A DNA stretch of 64,000 nt from Peribacillus simplex. Its GTDB lineage: Bacteria > Bacillota > Bacilli > Bacillales > DSM-1321. Within the stretch, counting starts at the first letter, position 1. Every line of letters begins with the position of its first letter. The translations under genes were made by a program, and so were the position numbers. Below the pieces are notes generated by a model. The model saw only the letters and a list, made by a program, of their open reading frames with translations. It was not told the origin of the DNA and did no database searches. Positions 40,109 to 48,818 of this stretch are shown one piece after another. The DNA lies in contig NZ_CP126106.1 in NCBI RefSeq assembly GCF_030123325.1, forward strand, positions 1,082,001 through 1,146,000. Reading direction: 5' to 3'.

Positions 40109-41218
40109 TTATTTAGTTTTTAATTGTATGGAAAAGGTCGTAAGGAAATCGGTAGAGTGACAGGATAAGGTTCCTTGATGCTTTAAAACGATTTCTTTAC
40201 AAACGAATAATCCCAATCCAGTTCCTCTTTTTTTTGTGGTGATGAATGGTTCAAATATATTCGGCAGGACGTCATCAGGTATCTTCGGCCCATTGTTCGA
40301 TATATTTAAAGTAAGAATGCCGGGTGGTGATTCAGAGCCTGAAATGTAAATGGATGGGGATGGCATCCCTGCAACCACATCAAGAGCATTTAATATAATA
40401 TTAAGTAAAACTTGACGGAATTCTTCTTTAGAACCGGAAATTACGGCATCCTCGGCAATATTACAAGTAATGGAAGCATTAACTTCCAAAATGCTTGGAT
40501 ATAAAAATTCGATCACCTCATTCACAAGCTGAGCAATGGAAAATAGATCAGGTGGTGATGCTGAAGTTTCTTTTTTGGAAATATTAAGAAATTGTGTGAT
40601 CCGGTAATTGAGCTGATCCAATTCCTTCGAAATGATATCAAGGTATTTTATCTCAGGTTGTTCTGCCTGTAACAATTGTATGAATCCCATGATGGAAGTC
40701 AGTGGATTTCTGAATTCATGGACAAAGCTTGAGGTCATTTGGCCAAGGAGTGTCAAACGGTCTTTATGGTTTGGGCTTATGAATTGATAGCGTTCTTCAA
40801 GTTCCATCGTTTTCAATTCGGTATAATGGGATAATGCAAAATGAATGAGTTTATCGAAGTAAACGTTTACTTGCTTAATTAGATCCGATATTTCTTCTTT
40901 GGGTGATTCGGAATTCAAAACATGCTCTATGATGATGGATCTCCCGATGGTTGCAGTGGAAAAGAAATTTTCCATATCCAATTGCTTATTAACTCGATCA
41001 GACGCAATTTTTCCCCCTACGACCTTCAGTACATCGTCTATTTCAGTATCCGATTTTCCAAGCTGATCCATTAGCAGATTGAAAATATTTTCCACTTCTC
41101 CTTTAAAATACCCAAGATATCCGTCCGGTAAATGCAGCAACTCATCTTTCCATTTGGAAATGATACTGCTTTTTTGAGAAGATAAAAAGTGAATGGTCAT
41201 TTCTCGATTAGATACCAT
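40109..41218 (-). CDS. Soluble sensor histidine kinase (sporulation-kinase-like)
   Basis: A 369-residue kinase without membrane segments. An N-terminal helical domain (about 1-155; IISKWKDELLHLPDGYLGYFK) is followed by a phosphoacceptor motif FVHEFRNPLTSIMGFIQLL (His about 175), similar to the sporulation kinases KinA-E. The ATPase domain has NIILNALDVV, a divergent NISNNGPKIP G1 box and GTGLGLFVCKEI. No response regulator is adjacent, so it is an orphan; feeding the sporulation phosphorelay is plausible. The ATG at 41218 follows TGGAGGGCAAA. Confidence 0.88.
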   Translation of the reverse strand: MVSNREMTIHFLSSQKSSIISKWKDELLHLPDGYLGYFKGEVENIFNLLMDQLGKSDTEIDDVLKVVGGKIASDRVNKQLDMENFFSTATIGRSIIIEHVLNSESPKEEISDLIKQVNVYFDKLIHFALSHYTELKTMELEERYQFISPNHKDRLTLLGQMTSSFVHEFRNPLTSIMGFIQLLQAEQPEIKYLDIISKELDQLNYRITQFLNISKKETSASPPDLFSIAQLVNEVIEFLYPSILEVNASITCNIAEDAVISGSKEEFRQVLLNIILNALDVVAGMPSPSIYISGSESPPGILTLNISNNGPKIPDDVLPNIFEPFITTKKRGTGLGLFVCKEIVLKHQGTLSCHSTDFLTTFSIQLKTK

Positions 41219-41433
41219 TTTGCCCTCCATACTGTAGGAAAATGAATTTACTTTTGACCCAGAAATTGCTTTATTTGAATAAAATTACAAAATATCAAAA
41301 TAATTACATCTTGATTTCATGATAACAGATTAATGTCCTTTTAACATGTGTCAATTGGATAATATTCGGCAATCAATCAATAAATCCCTTTTTTTGACAC
41401 AGTTTTATTACAGTAATTACAGGAATTAATCAC

Positions 41434-41475
41434 AAAAAAAGGTATCCGTAAAGTTAATGACGGTTACCTTTTTTT
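41434..41475 (-). terminator. Terminator overlapping the 3' end of the CDF gene
   Basis: AAAAAAAGGTATCCGT pairs with ACGGTTACCTTTTTTT with one mismatch. The downstream arm lies inside the last codons of the gene at 41454-42347. Confidence 0.85.
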
Positions 41476-42347
41476 TTGAATGCATATGGTTCGATGTGAA
41501 CGATCGCATGCTGGATATTATATTCCTTCATAAGGTTTTCTTCGATTTTAACCGTAATATCATGACCTTGAATGACGGTCAAAAGAGGGTTAACATGAAC
41601 GGTAGTTTCGAGCAGGATTTCACTTCCATGCATCCGGGCTTTAATTTCACTCATGTCTTTAACACCTTCTGTCAATATAATGGTTTGTCCGATCTTTTGC
41701 AGGAGCTGCTCGTCGAAACCATCAGTTAAAGAGATGGAGGCATCACGAAAGATGTCCCAGGCCGTTTTGCATATGATGACCCCCACGACTGCAGCAGCTA
41801 TCGCATCCAGCCAAGGAATTCCCATCTTAGACCCGATTATTCCAATGAAAGCACCAACACTGACAAGGGCATCGGAACGATTATCCTGTGCAACTGCATA
41901 GATGGAAGAGCTGTTGATTTTTTTACTTAATGATAAGTTATAACGGTAGATTCCGTACATGAAAATTGCAGAGAAAAAAGCGACATAACCGGTCAGCATA
42001 CTGGGAACGGTTGTTGAATCTTGGTGAAAGAAGGATTCAATGGCACTGAATACTACCTGGAGGCCCACGGTGATCATGATGAAGGCAGCTACCAACGAGG
42101 CTACGGTTTCCGCCCGTAAATGACCATATGAATGATTATCATCAGGAGGTCTCTTTGATATTTTCAAACCGATCAATACGGCTAAGGAAGCGATGATATC
42201 GGTCGTATTATTTAAACCATCAGCCCAAAGCCCTTTAGAATCACCGAAATGACCAAATGACAATTTAAGAGCAGACAAGAATATGTAAGCGGCAATGCTT
42301 ATGTAGGCGCCTTTTTCAGCTGAAATCGAATGTTTATCCATGTCCAT
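41454..42347 (-). CDS. Cation diffusion facilitator (Mn/Fe type)
   Basis: A 297-residue CDF transporter with six membrane segments. Unlike CzcD it has no His-rich head, and its metal site is DGLNN (DxxxN) in TM2 and DNRSD (DxxxD) in TM5. This resembles the Mn-efflux members MneP/MneS of B. subtilis more than zinc exporters. A C-terminal cytoplasmic domain (DMSEIKARMHGSEILLETTVHV... HAIVHIEP) follows. It probably exports Mn2+ or Fe2+. The specific metal is inferred from motifs. Confidence 0.88.
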   Translation of the reverse strand: MDMDKHSISAEKGAYISIAAYIFLSALKLSFGHFGDSKGLWADGLNNTTDIIASLAVLIGLKISKRPPDDNHSYGHLRAETVASLVAAFIMITVGLQVVFSAIESFFHQDSTTVPSMLTGYVAFFSAIFMYGIYRYNLSLSKKINSSSIYAVAQDNRSDALVSVGAFIGIIGSKMGIPWLDAIAAAVVGVIICKTAWDIFRDASISLTDGFDEQLLQKIGQTIILTEGVKDMSEIKARMHGSEILLETTVHVNPLLTVIQGHDITVKIEENLMKEYNIQHAIVHIEPYAFKKKGNRH

Positions 42348-42588
42348 TCCCTCCCCAATGTAAATTAGGCTAATTGAATCAAACCTTAGTGAGTTGATAG
42401 AAAATTGTCGTATTTAGCCATCTAACTTGGTTAATGGCCGGTGTAATGAAGGTCTGTAAAGAAGTTGGTTAAACAAAAGAATATCGCCATAAAATGGGAA
42501 TGGCCAATTAAGATGATAGGTAATTTTTCTTCAATTATCATTTGTAGAAACTAATAGTATATTCTAACCGATGATCGAACATTCAATA

Positions 42589-42660
42589 CTTCCGCAAGTG
42601 GAGCCAAATGGCTGAGAGTGACACTTTGAACCTGATAGTTAGCACTGGTGTAGGATGTGG
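42589..42660 (+). ncRNA. TPP riboswitch-like aptamer, apparently orphan
   Basis: The THI-box landmarks are in order: GTGGAGCC, GGCTGAGA, ACTTTGAACCTGAT, a small stem, and GTGTAGGA. The P2 arm AGCC/GGCT is perfect, while the P4/P5 part is weaker than usual. No thiamine-related gene follows on the plus strand; the next gene is a Usp on the opposite strand. An open frame starting at 42655 begins inside the aptamer and is not credible. Confidence 0.7.
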
Positions 42661-42731
42661 TTTTGGGCAGCAATTAGTGCCCCGGTGTTTTTCGGCTGCT
42701 CCAAAAGTATTATTGAAAAAAACCTTTTAAC

Positions 42732-42766
42732 AAAAAGGCCGGATTCTATAAGGATCCGGCCTTTTT
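42732..42766. terminator. Terminator between the TPP element and the Usp gene
   Basis: AAAAAGGCCGGAT and ATCCGGCCTTTTT form a strong stem, usable for both strands. Confidence 0.88.
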
Positions 42767-42812
42767 CGGAGAATGCTCTACTTGAGCCATACAGGGCGTA
42801 CCCGCTCAATCT

Positions 42813-43337
42813 TCATTTTGCAATGAATACCGAACAGGGCGCGTTTTTCGCAATGGAACTACTTGTACTTCCAAGGAAGAATTTTTCCAAACCGCTTTTA
42901 GCGCTATTGCCGACAACGATAAGATCGGCTGACGTTCTTGCTGCAAAGTCACATACGCTATCTGGCGCATGCCCTTCCAATATTTCGAATTTTCCCTCGA
43001 CTTGACATTCACTTAACAATCTCAACGTATTACTTTCTGCGTTCTGAATGCTATTCTCCACGGGAGAAGGGGTGTCATTTACCTTTTGAGGTCCTGGCTG
43101 ATCGACTTCAATAACGGGATGTGTCTGGACTGGATCCACATAAAATCCGGCAGCAGGTACGAACCCCGGAGCCGATGCGTCTCCCATGATACGTTGTTCA
43201 ACCTTATCATTCAGGACATGTACTACTGTCAACTTGGCTTTTGGAAAGGCCTTTTTCAATATTGCTCCATATTCCACGGCCCGTTTACTCTCTTCATTTC
43301 CATCAAAAGCGACGACAATATGTTTTAAGTCTTTCAT
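42813..43337 (-). CDS. Universal stress protein (UspA family)
   Basis: A 174-residue Usp protein: N-terminal HIVVAFDGNEESKRAVEYG with an Asp typical of the ATP-binding class, and a C-terminal VVGNSAKSGLEKFFLGSTS matching the G2xG9xG(S/T) nucleotide motif. About 30 extra residues in the middle (SAPGFVPAAGFYVDPV...) make it longer than the usual 140. The start is either 43346 or 43337; a GGGGAGAG site is near both. It probably binds ATP or AMP under stress. Confidence 0.87.
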   Translation of the reverse strand: MKDLKHIVVAFDGNEESKRAVEYGAILKKAFPKAKLTVVHVLNDKVEQRIMGDASAPGFVPAAGFYVDPVQTHPVIEVDQPGPQKVNDTPSPVENSIQNAESNTLRLLSECQVEGKFEILEGHAPDSVCDFAARTSADLIVVGNSAKSGLEKFFLGSTSSSIAKNAPCSVFIAK

Positions 43338-43652
43338 TAATATCATCTCTCCCCTTTATAAGACCTTATAAGTGCTATACCCACTTTTAAATGGCATCAC
43401 GCCTTAATCGGTATATAGATTGCCTTTTAAGGGTAAAGGATAGATACGAGCATAGTTAAAATGGTAGGATGAAATCTGGTCCTTCATTAGCTGGCAGGCT
43501 CAGGCGATGAAGGGGTATCAGGCAGGGATGCCAATTCGCGAGTAAGTTCTACAAGAAAAGGATGCCTTTTATTCAACCGGCGAGTTTTCTTTAATAAAAA
43601 GGGTAAAATATTTTTAATGAAGCATGTCTCAGATGAAAAAATGGGGGTACAA
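43338..43652. other. Intergenic region upstream of the PBP gene
   Basis: No gene seen. Contains A/T-rich promoter-like stretches but no element I can identify with confidence. Confidence 0.4.
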
Positions 43653-45671
43653 ATGAAAGGGTTAGTGAAATTAGGTCTAATTATAATATTGGCGATTGTG
43701 GTTTTAGGCGCAGGTTCACTATTGTATTTCAGGCAGGGTGCGGATATAAGTCATCTTGAAAATAGTCTTCAGCAACCGACAGGAATCTATGATCTGGATG
43801 GGAACCTTGCCAGTACGATCACTGCAAATAAATCCGAAGGGGTTGCGATAGATGAAATACCGGAACATATGAAACAAGCGGTGGTTTCCATTGAGGATCA
43901 CCGTTTTTATGAACATCACGGCATAGATTATCAAGGGATTATGCGGGCTTTGGTTAAAAATGCGAAGGCTGGAAGTGTTGTTGAAGGCGGGAGCACTCTC
44001 ACACAGCAGCTTGTGAAAATCACGATGCTGGAATCGAATCGAACATTGAAGAGGAAGATAGAAGAGTTTTTTCTAGCCCAGGAAGTTGAAAATCAATATA
44101 CAAAAGATGAAATTCTGGAAATGTACTTGAATCAAGTTTATTTTGGCCATGGGGCATGGGGCATCAAAAAGGCTGCAAATATTTATTTTTCCAAAGAGGT
44201 CTCTGAATTGACCGTTGCCGAGGGAGCTTTGCTGGCGGGTGTTATTAACTTGCCATCCAAACTTGATCCATACAAGAATTTAGACGGGGCAGTCAAGAGG
44301 CGTGATTTGGTTCTTTCGAGAATGGCGGAACATGGTTATTTGACGAAAGATGAAGAAGCAGCTGCAAAAAAAGATTCGGTGACACTTCTTATGGGGGAGA
44401 AGGAAACCGATCCATTAAGAGGTAAATATCCTTATTATGTCGATCATGTTTTATCGGAAGCATCGAGTAAATATGGAATTAAGCTTGAGGAGCTGCTTTC
44501 AAAGGGCTACAAGATTTACACGACACTGGACCAATCCATGCAGCAGGCCACAGAAAACGTGTATGCGAATGATGCCAATTTTCCAGTGGGAACAAGTGCA
44601 GATGAACTGGTTCAAAGCGGATCTGTCCTCCTTGATCCTGAAACGGGGGGCATAAAGGCGCTTGTCGGTGGGAGAGGTAAGCATCAATTCATGGGATATA
44701 ACCGGGCAACCCAGCTGACAAGATCTCCTGGTTCATCGATTAAACCGCTTGTCGTATACTTGCCGGCGGTTGAAGAGGGATACGATATCACTGACCCTTT
44801 AAAGGATGAAAAAATGAGCTTCGGTGAATACGAGCCAACAAACCTTAGTGGTGTATATAAAGGAGAAGTGCCCATGTATGAAGCGGTGATGAATTCCTTG
44901 AATGTACCAACGGTTTGGCTATTAAATGAGATTGGCATCGATAAGGGGCTTGATTCACTTGATCGGTTTGGGATTCCATATGAAAAGGATGATCGAAACC
45001 TATCGATAGCTTTGGGGGGGATGAAAAAAGGTGTGTCCCCGCTGCAGATGGCGGGAGCCTTTTCAGCTTTCGCCAACGATGGGGAAAGGATGGAAACCCA
45101 TGCCATTGTAAGAATAGAAAATGCCGATGGGAAAGAGGTGGCAGCCTGGAAAGAGAAAAGCACCAAAGTGACCTCTGAAGGCGCCGTCGACAAAATGAAT
45201 GCCATGCTGCTAGGAACAGTGGAATATGGCACAGGGAAAAACGCGGCTGTTTCCGGTTATGAAATAGCAGGTAAAACAGGTTCCACACAAGTTCCCATCG
45301 AAGGAATATCAGGGGTTAAAGATCAATGGTTCATCGGTTATTCACCTTCGCTGGTCGGTGCTGTATGGGCTGGATATGATAAGACGGACGAAAAGCATTA
45401 CCTAACGACACACAGCAGTCAGGGAAGTGCACTCATCTTTCAAAAAATAATGTCGCAAGCTTTACAGAATCAAGCCGCTCAATCCTTTAAAGCTCAAGAT
45501 ATCGGTCCGCTTATAGCTGAACAACAGGCACTAATAGCTGAGCAAAAGGCACAAGTAGCTGAGCAAAAGGCAAAAGAAGAAGATGAACAAAGGAGACAAT
45601 ATTGGATTGATAAAGGAAATGAAATTCGGGAAGGTTTGAATAAATGGAGGGACTGGGAGTTGCCGTGGTGA
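43653..45671 (+). CDS. Bifunctional penicillin-binding protein (class A)
   Basis: A 672-residue class A PBP. A membrane anchor (LVKLGLIIILAIVVLGAGSLLYF) is followed by the glycosyltransferase domain: EDHRFYEHHGID, RALVKNAKAGSVVEGGSTLTQQLVK and LAQEVENQYTKDEILEMYLNQVYFG. The transpeptidase domain has SPGSSIKPLV (SxxK), NSLNVPT (SxN) and AGKTGSTQ (KTG). The C-terminal tail contains a short Ala/Glu/Gln repeat (AEQQALIAEQKAQVAEQKAK). It polymerises and crosslinks peptidoglycan and resembles PbpF/PbpG-type enzymes used in sporulation. The ATG at 43653 follows GGGGGTACAA; 43617 is an alternative. Confidence 0.93.
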   Translation: MKGLVKLGLIIILAIVVLGAGSLLYFRQGADISHLENSLQQPTGIYDLDGNLASTITANKSEGVAIDEIPEHMKQAVVSIEDHRFYEHHGIDYQGIMRALVKNAKAGSVVEGGSTLTQQLVKITMLESNRTLKRKIEEFFLAQEVENQYTKDEILEMYLNQVYFGHGAWGIKKAANIYFSKEVSELTVAEGALLAGVINLPSKLDPYKNLDGAVKRRDLVLSRMAEHGYLTKDEEAAAKKDSVTLLMGEKETDPLRGKYPYYVDHVLSEASSKYGIKLEELLSKGYKIYTTLDQSMQQATENVYANDANFPVGTSADELVQSGSVLLDPETGGIKALVGGRGKHQFMGYNRATQLTRSPGSSIKPLVVYLPAVEEGYDITDPLKDEKMSFGEYEPTNLSGVYKGEVPMYEAVMNSLNVPTVWLLNEIGIDKGLDSLDRFGIPYEKDDRNLSIALGGMKKGVSPLQMAGAFSAFANDGERMETHAIVRIENADGKEVAAWKEKSTKVTSEGAVDKMNAMLLGTVEYGTGKNAAVSGYEIAGKTGSTQVPIEGISGVKDQWFIGYSPSLVGAVWAGYDKTDEKHYLTTHSSQGSALIFQKIMSQALQNQAAQSFKAQDIGPLIAEQQALIAEQKAQVAEQKAKEEDEQRRQYWIDKGNEIREGLNKWRDWELPW

Positions 45672-45722
45672 TTCTCAGGAAAGGGGGCATGAACAAGCAT
45701 TTCCTTAATTCAATCAACAAAA

Positions 45723-45749
45723 AAAGACTGTCAATAATTGACAGTCTTT
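45723..45749. terminator. Terminator after the PBP gene
   Basis: AAAGACTGTCAA and TTGACAGTCTTT form a perfect 12-bp stem. Confidence 0.9.
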
Positions 45750-45757
45750 CATCGTTC

Positions 45758-45826
45758 TTAAAAAATGAGATTTGCTATTATGCCGATTACGACGATTGCG
45801 CCGATCACCATTAAAATGGTTCTCAT
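45758..45826 (-). CDS. Very small hydrophobic peptide
   Basis: A 22-residue frame (MRTILMVIGAIVVIGIIANL and two more residues) made almost entirely of one membrane helix. The site AGAGGGTGTATAGAA precedes it, and a terminator follows at once. Such small membrane peptides exist in bacilli, but at this length chance cannot be excluded. Confidence 0.4.
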   Translation of the reverse strand: MRTILMVIGAIVVIGIIANLIF

Positions 45827-45864
45827 TTCTATACACCCTCTTCATGACGTAGTTGGAATCATTA

Positions 45865-46173
45865 TTAAATATTAACGGTTTGGTTCGATTGGAAACCAAA
45901 TGCACGTTCATCGTTTTCTTTACAAATATCCTGTACTTTTTCTAGCATGGCATGTACATTCTCGCCTTCAAGTATGACTTTCATGGTTGCACACTCTTGA
46001 AGAATGAGCACAAAGGATACGAAAGTCGAAAGTTTCTTGGCATCGACCAATTTATGGTTGCAGATAAAATATATATTCCCTTTAAATTCTTTTGTAACTT
46101 GATATAGGTTCATGATTTGTCGCATGGATAATCTTTTATTTGTTTTAATATCAGAAGAAATCACTTTATTCAT
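45865..46173 (-). CDS. HPr-like protein without the active-site histidine
   Basis: A 102-residue protein whose second half resembles HPr: KLVDAKKLSTFVSFVLIL lines up with the HPr segment around regulatory Ser46, followed by a final helix (NVHAMLEKVQDICKEN). The HPr active-site region HARPA is absent; the equivalent stretch reads SMRQIMNLYQ. So it cannot take phosphate from Enzyme I at His15. The Ser equivalent may remain. This recalls B. subtilis Crh, which also lacks His15. The ATG follows AAAAGGAGTAAACGAC. The HPr assignment is by alignment from memory. Confidence 0.7.
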   Translation of the reverse strand: MNKVISSDIKTNKRLSMRQIMNLYQVTKEFKGNIYFICNHKLVDAKKLSTFVSFVLILQECATMKVILEGENVHAMLEKVQDICKENDERAFGFQSNQTVNI

Positions 46174-46366
46174 GTCGTTTACTCCTTTTGTTTTTATACT
46201 TTTTGAAAAGCATAATCAAGATGTCAATTCAGCTACAACTTTTTAAAATGAACAAGTATGTTTGGTCTTTTTTATGTAATTGTTAGCGGGTCATGTTGTA
46301 TATTTACCCGAGTGAAAGATTTTGAAACCTATTTGAAAATTTCAATTTTGGGAGGGGAAACGAACA

Positions 46367-47542
46367 ATGCTCACACTTATTAAAAATGGGGAGCTTTATG
46401 GTCCGGAATATATGGGCCAAAAAGATATCCTCTTGGTTGGAAAGCAAATTGGCTTCATTGAGGACAAGATTGATGTACCTGCCAATTTCGTTGAAATGAA
46501 AGTAATTGATGCGAGTGGTCAAATTGTGGTTCCGGGTTTTATAGATGCTCACGTACATATTATCGGCGGAGGTGGGGAAGGGGGCTTTAAAACGAGGACA
46601 CCAGAAATCCAATTAACAGATGCGACTTTAGCGGGTATAACGACATTGGTAGGGGTCATCGGAACAGATGGAACGACAAGGACCATGCCAGCACTGCTTG
46701 CTAAAGCGAGAGCACTTGAAGAAGAAGGAATTAGCTGCTTCGTTCAAACTGGTTCCTATCAAGTTCCAGTCAAGACGTTAACCGGTAAGATTGAAGATGA
46801 TTTGATTCTTGTTGATAAAATTATCGGTGTTGGCGAAATAGCCATTGCCGATCATCGTTCTTCACAGCCGACTGCAGCTGAACTTGCTAAACTGGCCTCT
46901 CAGGCACGTAATGGAGGTCTGTTGTCCGGGAAAAGCGGTATCGTCAACATTCATGTAGGCGACAGTCTGGATCATTTGCATGTAATTGAAGAAGTTGTCG
47001 AGACAACGGAAATACCGATCACTCAATTCTACCCTACACATATAAACCGAAATCCGCATTTATTCTATGCAGGTGTGGAATATGCAAAAAAAGGGGGGTA
47101 TATCGATTTTACGACAAGTACGATCCAGAAGTTCCTTGAAGAAGGCGAGGTCAAAGCAAGTACAGCAATAAAAATGGCACTGGAAGAAGGCGTTGATATC
47201 GGGCAGATCACCATAACTTCAGATGGACAAGCCAGCCTGCCTGACTTCGATGGGGGCGGTAACCTGCGCGGTTTGAACATTGGTACATGCATGTCCTTAT
47301 ATGATTGTGTTGTCGATGCGATCCTCGAGGATGGAGTGACAATTGCCGATGCCATACGAGTTGTGACGGAAAATCCGGCAAACATTTTAAAACTTTTTAC
47401 AAAGGGGCAGCTTGCGGTAGGTAAGGACGCCGATATCATCATGATGAAGAAAAAAACTTTAGAAATGAATAGTGTTATCGCGATGGGGCAGGTCATGGTC
47501 AAAGATGGTCAAGCAGTCGTGAAAGGAACATTTGAAAGATAG
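46367..47542 (+). CDS. iadA: Isoaspartyl dipeptidase
   Basis: A 391-residue amidohydrolase of the isoaspartyl dipeptidase type. The metal motif VPGFIDAHVHIIGGGGEGGF is followed by TTLVGVIGTDGTTR; further ligands are in GVGEIAIADHRSSQPT, VNIHVGDS and FYPTHINRNP, and the catalytic Asp is in TSDGQASLP. It cleaves isoaspartyl peptides, arising from protein damage, in the cytoplasm. The ATG at 46367 follows TTGGGAGGGGAAACGAAC. It is monocistronic. Confidence 0.93.
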   Translation: MLTLIKNGELYGPEYMGQKDILLVGKQIGFIEDKIDVPANFVEMKVIDASGQIVVPGFIDAHVHIIGGGGEGGFKTRTPEIQLTDATLAGITTLVGVIGTDGTTRTMPALLAKARALEEEGISCFVQTGSYQVPVKTLTGKIEDDLILVDKIIGVGEIAIADHRSSQPTAAELAKLASQARNGGLLSGKSGIVNIHVGDSLDHLHVIEEVVETTEIPITQFYPTHINRNPHLFYAGVEYAKKGGYIDFTTSTIQKFLEEGEVKASTAIKMALEEGVDIGQITITSDGQASLPDFDGGGNLRGLNIGTCMSLYDCVVDAILEDGVTIADAIRVVTENPANILKLFTKGQLAVGKDADIIMMKKKTLEMNSVIAMGQVMVKDGQAVVKGTFER

Positions 47543-47703
47543 ATCTTTCAAATATTCGTTGGTAAGGTATTCCGCAATGGATGGATTGCGGTTATGGCAG
47601 GAGCGATTTCCGGTGCGTGCCCCCATTTTAGTTTGTCTACAAAAGGGAATTGATTGATGTAATCCCAAACCCTTAATTAATAAGTAAACTTGGATTTGAA
47701 TGA
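47543..47703. other. 3' flank of iadA
   Basis: A weak hairpin (CCGCAAT/ATTGCGG near 47572) without a T run is present. No gene seen before the tandem repeats. Confidence 0.4.
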
Positions 47704-48439
47704 AACCCTCAATGGATGGAAGAAATTTGCGACACTCCTGCCGAATAACTGGCTACCCGAGACCCCACAGGCGCTTGCGTCGAGGAGGCTTGGCAGACAG
47801 TCGGCGGAAAGGGAGCGGATTTCCGAAATCAACTGTAACATTTTTAAAGAAAAAAACGGCAGGCAAACTCGCTCTTTATGTTTTTTTGTTATATAACCCT
47901 CAATGGATGGAAGAAATTTGCGACACTCCTGCCGAATAACTGGCTAGCCGAGACCCCACAGACGCTTGCGTCGAGGAGGCTTGGCAGACAGTCGGCGGAA
48001 AGGGAGCGGATTTCCGAAATCAACTGTAACATTTTTAAAGAAAAAAACGGCAGGCAAACTCGCTCTTTATGTTTTTTTGTTATATGAAACCCTCAATGGA
48101 TGGAAGAAATTTGCGACACTCCTGCCGAATAACTGGCTAGCCGAGGCCCCACAGACGCTTGCGTCGAGGACTTGGCAGACAATCTGCGGAAAGGGAGCGG
48201 ATTTCCGAAATCAATGTAACATTTTTAAGAAAAAAACGGCAGGCAAACTCGCTCTTTATGTTTTTTTGTTATATGAAACCCTCAATGGATGGAAGAAATT
48301 TGCGACACTCCTGCCGAATAACTGGCTAGCCGAGACCCCACAGACGCTTGCGTCGAGGAGGCTTGGCAGACAGTCGGCGGAAAGGGAGCGGATTTCTGAA
48401 ATCAACTGTAACATTTTTAAAGAAAAAACGGCAGGCAAC
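47704..48439 (+). repeat. Four tandem copies of a ~190 bp Bacillus dispersed repeat
   Basis: Copies begin AACCCTCAATGGATGGAAGA at 47704, 47895, 48088 and 48277 (units of 191, 193 and 189 bases, the last one truncated). Each contains TTTGCGACACTCCTGCCG, CGAGACCCCACAG, TCGAGGAGGCTTGGCAGA, GGAAAGGGAGCGGATTT and a final CGGCAGGC, and CCTGCCG and CGGCAGG form a long-range inverted pair. Copy 3 has small deletions. The core resembles a dispersed sequence common in bacilli genomes. A fifth, reversed copy is at 59394-59524. Confidence 0.92.
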
Positions 48440-48446
48440 TAGTCTA

Positions 48447-48477
48447 AGACCCATTTATTATATAATGGGTCTTTTTT
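48447..48477 (+). terminator. Terminator after the repeat array
   Basis: AAGACCCAT and ATGGGTCTT arms are followed by a T run. Confidence 0.85.
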
Positions 48478-48818
48478 GTGCGGGATATTTTTTGGATAGG
48501 TCTTGAATCGATCGAGTATATCAACAATTTGTAAGTAAGCAATTTGAAATTTCCCCATTAATGGTTCTTATTTTCAAAATGAAGGTAAGTTATCAGAAAA
48601 CATATTCTAAATAAAGGTAAACTGTGAAAAATTCATTCTATTTAACATATTATTAAAAAGATGGATGTATTATCCTTTTATATAAGGAAATGTAGTTTAT
48701 GAAACAGCATTTAATCACAGACATAAAGACCAATAAATATATTTTGGGCTGTTATTTCATGACTGTTCAAAACCTTGGTAAGTTTGCGAAACAAATCTAT
48801 CTTAAGGGGAGAAATGAA
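48478..48818 (+). other. Upstream region of the 2-oxo acid dehydrogenase operon
   Basis: AT-rich promoter region. An in-frame extension of the E1 alpha frame from 48699 is open here but has no ribosome-binding site. No -12/-24 promoter was found. Confidence 0.4.

Noticed and set aside
42655..43005. ORF beginning inside the TPP aptamer, running into the Usp gene
   Set aside because: The start codon is within conserved riboswitch bases, and most of the frame is antisense to the Usp gene.
47690..48442. Several overlapping ORFs of 60-158 codons inside the tandem repeat array
   Set aside because: They repeat the same peptide with each unit, in different frames, and have no ribosome-binding sites. 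They are translations of a non-coding repeat.
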